Assembly (NCBI GenBank): GCA_964655485.1
Contig: CAZZMS010000118.1
Coordinates: 1 to 5,044 of the forward strand
Direction of reading: 5' to 3'
DNA: 5,044 bases
DNA from: JANWYU01 sp964655485
GTDB taxonomy: Bacteria > Bdellovibrionota > Bdellovibrionia > Bdellovibrionales > Bdellovibrionaceae
Positions within the stretch are counted from its first letter, which is position 1. The number at the start of each line of letters is the position of its first letter. The notes beneath the pieces were generated by a model. That model was not told the origin of the DNA and did no database searches. It was given only the letters and a program-made list of their open reading frames with translations. Positions 1 through 5,044 of this stretch are shown piece by piece. A program made the translations under genes and the position numbers.

Positions 1-205
1 CTTCAGTAAGGGTCTTAAGTAGGGATTCACTGAGCTCTCGCTGTTCATATTTTTCCAAAGCCTCTTGTAAACGCATATTAAGCTCGCTATTTGAAGAATG
101 AACTTCAAGCGAAAATTTTTTTGCGGCAGCCATGACAGGCGGGGGAGCTATTAGCCCAAAGGCTAGAGTCAGTAACAAGGAGAATACCTGCCACCATCGT
201 AACAT
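1..205 (-). CDS. Exported protein, N-terminal fragment; possible TamA/BamA-type outer-membrane protein
   Basis: Only the first 68 codons are present; the gene runs off the left edge. The start is ATG at 205-203, which overlaps the TGA stop of the tamB-like gene by one base (TGATG). An AGAAAGG ribosome binding site lies 9 bases upstream. The protein begins MLRWWQVFSLLLTLAFGLIA, then PPPVMAAAKK. This is a typical Sec signal peptide: a short N-terminus with one Arg, a hydrophobic core at about residues 6-20, and a probable signal peptidase I site after Ala-Ala-Ala near residue 28. The mature part begins with a short strand-like segment (FSLEV), followed by a helix-like stretch rich in Glu, Leu and Arg. 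That pattern would fit the start of a POTRA domain. In many diderms tamB neighbours a gene for an Omp85 protein (TamA or BamA), so this is the leading guess. The visible part has no diagnostic motif, and another periplasmic protein is possible. Export is well supported; the family is not. Confidence 0.75.
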   Translation of the reverse strand, partial: MLRWWQVFSLLLTLAFGLIAPPPVMAAAKKFSLEVHSSNSELNMRLQEALEKYEQRELSESLLKTLTE

Positions 206-3200
206 CAGCGAAAGCCTTTCTGAAACTCAAGATCTAGTCCTAGTACACTATCTGCACGGTTTTGGCGATCAAGTTGAGTCGATCCGGGAATGAAGTCTTG
301 TTGCTTGGCTCGACTGATAACTCGCAGGCGATCAGATAGCCTGTATTCAAATCTAAACTCTCGAAAACCAAAATCACCGGTCGCAGCACTAATACGAGTT
401 TTTTCTCCTAACCTTTTTTGTATAGTGATTTTCCGAAGCTCCACGTTTTGATCCGGGTTATATTCACTTTGTAGTTGAATGCTGATTCCTGCGACTTGCT
501 GAGCTTTACGGATGAGACCGATGTTTTGCAAGAGGACACTTCCCACTTGGGTGGCGGCACTTAATTCACTCGTGGGGCGTTGCAAAGCCCGGTCAACATC
601 TTGGCTTAAGTTACCAAAAGCAATCAGGCTTAAAATTTCTCGCTCGGGAAGGCTTGGATTTGAGGACAAAGCGACATTGGGGTTATTTAAAGTGCCTTGG
701 ATTGTGAGATTAATTTCGTATCGTTCAATTCGCGTTTGCGCTGTTAAATACACCTTGGGATCAGGGGGCTCGATGTCTTGAAATAAAATTTGTCCTTGAT
801 TGATGAAAAATATGCGATCTTGATAAAGAATGCGACTTCCCGGCTCAACTTCGGCAAGGCCCAAGACCTTCGGCTGATTGGGATTGTCTTTGATAATGAG
901 TTTAGCTTTCAAATTTCCGTCGGCATAAGTGTTACGAATGCTTACTGGTAATACATCAACATGGACGAGTAGTTGAATGGGATTGGGTTTTTGTTTGGTC
1001 ACGAGGGCAGGTAGAAGGGACTTGGATTTAGATTTTTGGAGGCTCGAAAAATCAATGTCTTGCAAAACTTTACCCTCGCTTACTGTGACTTGACCCGACA
1101 GTGTAAGTGGAAATCCCTGTCCTTTAAGCTCAAGGTCGGCGTCAATGCTGGCATTTAAACCAGAGAGGTCTTGAATCTTAGCTTGAGAAATTTTGAATTT
1201 TGAATCTGCATGAAGTTCCGGTAACCTATCTAAATAGAGAATCCCTGAGAATTGAGCCGTACCATCCAACAGCCTGGCCTTACCGTCTTCCACTAAGAGT
1301 TGATTTTGTAAGATGCGCCAACTCATCTCAAGATCATTTAAGGAATAGGGTAGAAACGACGGAAGAGCAGAGGCATATTTTATCACTCCTCCCCCTTCAA
1401 GAAACGTTTCTTTAGACTTAATAACCGATTTGATTTCACCTTGAAAACGACCGGCTAGACTGTCAATGAATGGTAGCCAAGGTTCAAAAAGGTTGATGGG
1501 GAGATGCCAACGGGTCAGGAGTGTAGGCTGATTCAAGGGGCCGCGCAGAGAAAACTTAAGTTCATCCTCTTTGTTGTCACTTTTGATTTTAAGGGGGCTG
1601 GTTTCTTGCCATTCTTTGGCTTTTAGCGAGAGAGAGTACGGGGTTTCTAACTCAATCCTTGAATTGGCGATTTTGTATTGAAGGCGTTCGAGATAGAGAG
1701 AGCCTTCCATTTCGTGCCAGTGACGTTTGGGGAAGCGCACACTGGCCTTCGTTGTGATCGCGGATTGAAAATTTTGCGCTGGATAGTTTTTACCAATCAA
1801 GGAGGCGATGAGAGCGACGTTGAAGTCCTTGGTTACTAGTTGCAACTCACTCCATGAATTTTTTGTTTCCTGTGAGGCGAGTTGCATATCAAAAATTAAA
1901 CTATTGTCATTGGTTTTGATATGAAGCGCTTGTTCCTCTGAGCTCATGATAGATTGAAGTATGAGGCTAGGAGCTAATGCCCCGTTGATCTTCGCCTCTT
2001 GAAGTTGTAACTGTTGACTGATTTTCCAATCGCCGAAGGGGCGTTCCCATGAGAAATCGTAGTTTAAATATCCTGTAATATAACTTTTCAAAAGGGAGAT
2101 ATTTGTAAGTTGCTGAATGGGAAATGACTTTACTTGAAAATCAATGCGTGCATCTTTCTCCATATGTCCGCGTCCTGTGAGGGGGAAGCGGTAGGGGCCT
2201 TTGCGTATATAAGATTGCCCCAGTGTGAGCCATTGATTTTGTGTCAGTAGCTGGAGTCGAATTTCCTCGATAAACTCATTAAGAATAAGATTTTTTTGAA
2301 ATTGGCAATCTGCCTGTAGATCCCATCTTCGCCAAGAAGAAAGGGGGCCTTGAAAGCTCAGAGAGCATGGACCTGAACCATGATTCCAGTAGGGTGCTGT
2401 CCAACCCAAATCATTTTGGAATACGAAGGCCAAATCTGGTAGCTTCAAATTTTTGGCCTTCATATAGTAGGCCACTTCAGATCGAGGAAAATCCAGACGC
2501 AAAAGTTGATCGAGCTTGCTACCATGCGGAAGGCTGAGTTGAAAAGGATCAAAAGTCAAAACCCCTTTGGCATATTGTATTTTAAATTGTCCTTCCCCCA
2601 TCTTGAGCCGACTAAAACTTAAGTCCTGACCACGACTATTGATATAAAAACGGGCCTGCCGACTATCGCCTTGCACCTGGCCTTCCCCGGCGACCCGTCC
2701 CGCAAAGTCAAGTCCCGATAAGGGACTTATATCCTCCAACTGCAGGCGTTCTGATTTGTAGTCTATACCAAATCCGCTTTTAAACCAGATGTTACCAGAG
2801 GAGTGGACTCGGCTATGGGATCCAATTTTCATAAGACCTTGATAACCTAGTTTTTCGCTTGTGAGTGTCACTTGTCCTTCGGCTTGAGCCTGTTGGATTC
2901 GCACAATAGGTAAGGAGCTATCCATGCTAGGGAACACTTTTAGTTGTGTAGCCATGACTGTTACTGAAGGGAAGTGAAGATTTAAATTTGGATAGAGGGG
3001 GCCTTGCACCCGCGCTTGGGCTTTGAGCTGAAGCCAGACAGGGATGCTTTTTAATCCCAAGGCCTGAAATAGTCCCTGTAAATCTAAGGACTCTAGGTTC
3101 AAATCACTGTCCTCGATATTTATGTTCAAGGGATGTATCTGCAAACTTCCCCTGATCTGACCAGCTTGCAGGTGGATAAAGGATTGGTTTTTCCACTCCA

Positions 3201-4215
3201 AGGAACGTGCTTGCCATTTTTGAGGCGTAATTTCCAAATTGCTTTGAATATCACCTAGGGCTAAAAAAGGTGTTACCAAAGATCGTGCTTTGACACGCGC
3301 TTTAAACAAGAAATCTTGATTTTCTACATTCCAGTGCCCATTTCCTGTAAGTCGGCATTCGCCCTGGCTATCATGCCACGCCGTCGGCAAAAAGCGTCGT
3401 AAATTTACGAAAGAGGCTTGAACGTCAAGGCTTTTAGCCGTGATTTCATAGTTTTGTAGGCTTAATTGTTCGAGATAAAAATGGCTTTGCGGCTCTTGGT
3501 CAGCACTAGTCAGATGAAACTCATTTATATGCAGAGAGTCTTTGGTGATTAGTCCATTCACGCTCAGTTGGGCGGTGACTGGAGGACTTTGATCTTTGGT
3601 GTGCCAGGCCAGTTGGGCTTGCCCTTGTAGTTTAAGATTTTGTGTTTTCTTTTGAATATTCAAGTTTAGGTCGAAATCTTGTATAGTCCAGGAGTCGCCC
3701 TCAAGCTCCATTTTAAAAGAGGCCTTTTGAAGGATCAATTGAGTGTCCTGGGTTATGTTGGGTAACTTCTGCCAGAAGATTTTCAAGAACGACTGAATTC
3801 TCTCCAGAGTTTGTTGCGGACTCAAAGCTGGTGATGATGAGTCCAGGCTCAACTTCCACTCATCTATTGCCAGCTGGTTAATAAAAATAGATCTGAGTTC
3901 TAGTTGCCCACGGAGCAGAGCTCGTAAGTGCAAGGTCATTTCAACGGTTTCACTGCTCCAACGGCTGGGCAGTTGTAAGAGGCTATCTTTTTGATGAGCC
4001 AGAGCTTGGGCTTTAAGTCCCTTTATAGTAACACCTAAACTCAAGGGAGAAATCCTCAACTCGTCCCATGTTAAAGCATAAGGGCTTAACCCATGGATTC
4101 CCTGCAAGGCTAGGTATTTGAGCCACCGCTGACTCATATCCCAAATACTTTGGACTGCGATCAAAGCAGCTAGTACGAGGCTTAAAAAAAGTAAGACCTT
4201 AATCCTCTTAATCAC
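205..4215 (-). CDS. tamB: TamB-like translocation and assembly module protein (DUF490 family)
   Basis: A complete protein of about 1,336 residues, close to E. coli TamB (about 1,260). Family members are anchored in the inner membrane and span the periplasm as a long hydrophobic beta groove. They work with TamA in outer-membrane protein assembly and in phospholipid transport to the outer membrane. Visible features: basic N-terminus (VIKRIK) and one membrane segment at about residues 6-24 (VLLFLSLVLAALIAVQSIW); a long beta-rich body with recurring Gly-x-hydrophobic patterns such as SGLDFAGRVAGEGQVQG; then the diagnostic C-terminal TamB domain from about residue 1050. That domain includes GSRILYQDRIFFINQGQILF, IQGTLNNPNVALSSNPSLPE and REILSLIAFG. 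The C-terminus is LDLEFQKGFR. No frameshift or internal stop was seen. The chosen start is GTG at 4215, with a modest GAGAG 8 bases upstream and an 8-base overlap with the TPR stop. ATG at 4230 is an alternative without a clear ribosome binding site. ATG at 4326 is unlikely. Family assignment is firm; whether it acts in protein assembly or lipid transport is inferred. Confidence 0.93.
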   Translation of the reverse strand: MIKRIKVLLFLSLVLAALIAVQSIWDMSQRWLKYLALQGIHGLSPYALTWDELRISPLSLGVTIKGLKAQALAHQKDSLLQLPSRWSSETVEMTLHLRALLRGQLELRSIFINQLAIDEWKLSLDSSSPALSPQQTLERIQSFLKIFWQKLPNITQDTQLILQKASFKMELEGDSWTIQDFDLNLNIQKKTQNLKLQGQAQLAWHTKDQSPPVTAQLSVNGLITKDSLHINEFHLTSADQEPQSHFYLEQLSLQNYEITAKSLDVQASFVNLRRFLPTAWHDSQGECRLTGNGHWNVENQDFLFKARVKARSLVTPFLALGDIQSNLEITPQKWQARSLEWKNQSFIHLQAGQIRGSLQIHPLNINIEDSDLNLESLDLQGLFQALGLKSIPVWLQLKAQARVQGPLYPNLNLHFPSVTVMATQLKVFPSMDSSLPIVRIQQAQAEGQVTLTSEKLGYQGLMKIGSHSRVHSSGNIWFKSGFGIDYKSERLQLEDISPLSGLDFAGRVAGEGQVQGDSRQARFYINSRGQDLSFSRLKMGEGQFKIQYAKGVLTFDPFQLSLPHGSKLDQLLRLDFPRSEVAYYMKAKNLKLPDLAFVFQNDLGWTAPYWNHGSGPCSLSFQGPLSSWRRWDLQADCQFQKNLILNEFIEEIRLQLLTQNQWLTLGQSYIRKGPYRFPLTGRGHMEKDARIDFQVKSFPIQQLTNISLLKSYITGYLNYDFSWERPFGDWKISQQLQLQEAKINGALAPSLILQSIMSSEEQALHIKTNDNSLIFDMQLASQETKNSWSELQLVTKDFNVALIASLIGKNYPAQNFQSAITTKASVRFPKRHWHEMEGSLYLERLQYKIANSRIELETPYSLSLKAKEWQETSPLKIKSDNKEDELKFSLRGPLNQPTLLTRWHLPINLFEPWLPFIDSLAGRFQGEIKSVIKSKETFLEGGGVIKYASALPSFLPYSLNDLEMSWRILQNQLLVEDGKARLLDGTAQFSGILYLDRLPELHADSKFKISQAKIQDLSGLNASIDADLELKGQGFPLTLSGQVTVSEGKVLQDIDFSSLQKSKSKSLLPALVTKQKPNPIQLLVHVDVLPVSIRNTYADGNLKAKLIIKDNPNQPKVLGLAEVEPGSRILYQDRIFFINQGQILFQDIEPPDPKVYLTAQTRIERYEINLTIQGTLNNPNVALSSNPSLPEREILSLIAFGNLSQDVDRALQRPTSELSAATQVGSVLLQNIGLIRKAQQVAGISIQLQSEYNPDQNVELRKITIQKRLGEKTRISAATGDFGFREFRFEYRLSDRLRVISRAKQQDFIPGSTQLDRQNRADSVLGLDLEFQKGFR
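215..221 (-). promoter_or_regulatory. Ribosome binding site for the downstream exported-protein gene
   Basis: On the minus strand this reads AGAAAGG, ending 9 bases before the ATG at 205. It lies inside the last codons of the tamB-like gene. With the one-base TGATG overlap, it supports translational coupling and decides the start of the downstream gene. Confidence 0.6.
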
Positions 4216-5024
4216 GGCCTGTGCTCTCATGCGATAACCAGTGCGAGCGCAACAACAGAGCATCTCGCCAGTCAGGATCGATCTCGATGACGTGATCAAT
4301 AAACTGTAAGGCTTTGGTTTTATCACCTAAGCCCCAATGAATGCGGGCCATTTCGTAATAGTAACGTAACCAATCTTCTGGAGTCTCTGGTTTTAGTAGT
4401 TGCTGTTTGATCGTATTTTCTAACAAATCGTAAGCTTCAATAAATTTTTCTTGTATCAAGTAACAATCAAGGAGGAGCCACAAGGATCTAGCATCCCCTA
4501 GATTTTTATGATCCTTAAGAATGTTTTCCGCTATATCCACTTGATCAGCAAAGAGGAAAAACAGGGCCTGATCGTAAGGTTGTACCTGGGTCTTTTCGAA
4601 GTATTCTTTCCAGTAGGTGGAATTGGATGAAAGATTGTCAGCCGCAACAGCTGGATTGACGGCTTCAGCTAAGTATTTTATATAGACGGGCTTTTGCGTT
4701 ACCGGCCTTTCTAAAACAGCTTGGGCTTTTTCTTTTTTAATTTTTATTTCCCAATCGGGCCAGCGATGATCCTTTGGAGCCATTTTTTTTAGTTGAATAA
4801 GGGTCTCTTCAGCTTGATCCCACAGGCCTTGCGAGTAGAGGACTTCGAGTTGGTTGTAAGTGTTATGAAATCGGTCGAGTCGGGCTTGCTCCTCTTGGGT
4901 CCACCATGTTGAGAAAGCCTGTCCAATCCCATGGACCAACTGCCTTGCTTCTCTAAAAAGGCTTAAGGCTGTTACCTCTCCTGGCTGATCACGCACTAAA
5001 TCCGACAACTCCAGTAAAGCCCGC
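4208..5024 (-). CDS. TPR-repeat protein, 5' end missing
   Basis: The last 271 codons or so of a larger gene, ending in TAA at 4210-4208. The true start lies beyond the contig end. The apparent ATG at 5038 is inside adapter sequence and should not be used. The protein is helical. The clearest TPR unit is at the C-terminus (about 4375-4262), with WLRYYYEMARIHWGLGDKTK then ALQFIDHVIEIDPDW. This matches the TPR pattern of a small residue after the first helix, Gly-Asp, Ala-Leu and a closing Asp-Pro. Weaker helix pairs lie at about 4868-4772 (LEVLYSQGLWDQAEETLIQL) and 4575-4390. They are separated by a less regular linker with several Pro residues. TPR proteins are scaffolds for protein contacts, so no enzyme activity is implied. 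No signal peptide can be judged because the N-terminus is absent. Its stop overlaps the tamB start, so the two are probably co-translated, and a role in envelope assembly is a reasonable but unproven inference. I cannot assign a specific family. Confidence 0.8.
4224..4228 (-). promoter_or_regulatory. Candidate ribosome binding site for the tamB-like gene
   Basis: GAGAG on the minus strand lies 8 bases before a GTG at 4215-4213. It is a weak match to the Shine-Dalgarno consensus. Even so, it is better than anything upstream of ATG 4230, where the preceding bases (GGTTATCGC) show no purine-rich core. It favours the GTG start, which gives the compact overlap GTGATTAA with the stop of the upstream gene. 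Confidence 0.35.
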
Positions 5025-5044
5025 TCTCTTATACACATCTCCGA
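5025..5044 (+). other. Nextera transposon/adapter sequence left at the contig end
   Basis: The last 20 bases, TCTCTTATACACATCTCCGA, match the Tn5 mosaic end (its last 16 bases) followed directly by CCGA, the first bases of the Nextera read-2 adapter. The first three bases of the 19-base mosaic end (CTG) are absent: the sequence has CGC there. The junction with genomic DNA is therefore somewhere around 5024-5029. This is library-preparation sequence, not a biological mobile element. On the minus strand it is translated as Met-Cys-Ile-Arg, a known false N-terminus in automated annotations. Confidence 0.93.

Noticed and set aside
512..781. Plus-strand open frame of 89 codons
   Set aside because: It lies wholly antisense to the strongly conserved C-terminal domain of the tamB-like gene. 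It shows no recognisable domain or convincing ribosome binding site, and is a shadow of the real frame.
1200..1415. Plus-strand open frame of 71 codons
   Set aside because: It is antisense inside the tamB-like gene, has no recognisable motif, and is explained by the coding bias of the opposite strand.
4200..4240. Possible promoter or regulatory region between the TPR gene and the tamB-like gene
   Set aside because: The genes overlap, so there is no free intergenic DNA, and I saw no convincing -35/-10 pair. Read-through from the upstream gene is the simpler explanation.
4231..4326. N-terminal extension of 32 residues on the tamB-like protein
   Set aside because: This stretch is already coding for the clear C-terminal TPR unit in another frame. 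It contains an odd Cys-Cys-Cys run, and no ribosome binding site was seen at its ATG.
4783..4790. Run of eight A on the coding strand in the TPR gene, a possible slippage site
   Set aside because: The reading frame continues smoothly through it (QLKKMAP) with TPR-like sequence on both sides, so neither programmed nor accidental frameshifting is needed.
5025..5044. Possible end of a Tn5-like or IS50 mobile element
   Set aside because: The mosaic-end match is followed directly by the Nextera adapter bases CCGA and sits exactly at the sequence end. A library adapter explains it better than a native transposon.

Overview
The window holds three genes on the minus strand, packed into what looks like one operon. 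Transcription runs from the right end to the left. It comes from a diderm (Gram-negative) bacterium, because the main gene is a TamB-family envelope protein and the gene after it encodes an exported protein. Base composition looks moderate, roughly mid-forties percent GC by eye. The lineage cannot be fixed from this sequence. A delta-proteobacterial or Bdellovibrio-like relative is only a guess from the look of the proteins and the gene order.

Layout from right to left (5' to 3' of the operon): (1) 5044-5025 is not genomic. It matches the Nextera transposon end plus the first bases of the read-2 adapter. (2) 5024-4208 is the 3' part of a tetratricopeptide-repeat (TPR) protein gene whose true start is missing. 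(3) about 4215-205 is a complete, uninterrupted tamB-like gene of about 1,336 codons. It has an N-terminal membrane anchor, a long beta-rich body and a clear C-terminal TamB (DUF490) domain. (4) 205-1 is the start of a gene for a protein with a signal peptide, cut by the left edge. It may be the TamA/BamA-type outer-membrane partner, but only 68 residues are visible.

The genes are tightly coupled. The TPR stop codon lies inside the start region of tamB (8 or 23 bases of overlap, depending on the start). The tamB stop overlaps the next start by one base (TGATG), with a good ribosome binding site just upstream. There are no intergenic gaps, so no promoter or terminator is expected, and none was seen.

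By family knowledge, TamB-like proteins span the periplasm. They support outer-membrane protein assembly together with TamA, and phospholipid transport to the outer membrane. The likely theme is outer-membrane biogenesis. I found no new defence, mobile or RNA system here. The most practical observation is the adapter at the contig end, which creates a false start (Met-Cys-Ile-Arg) for the TPR protein.
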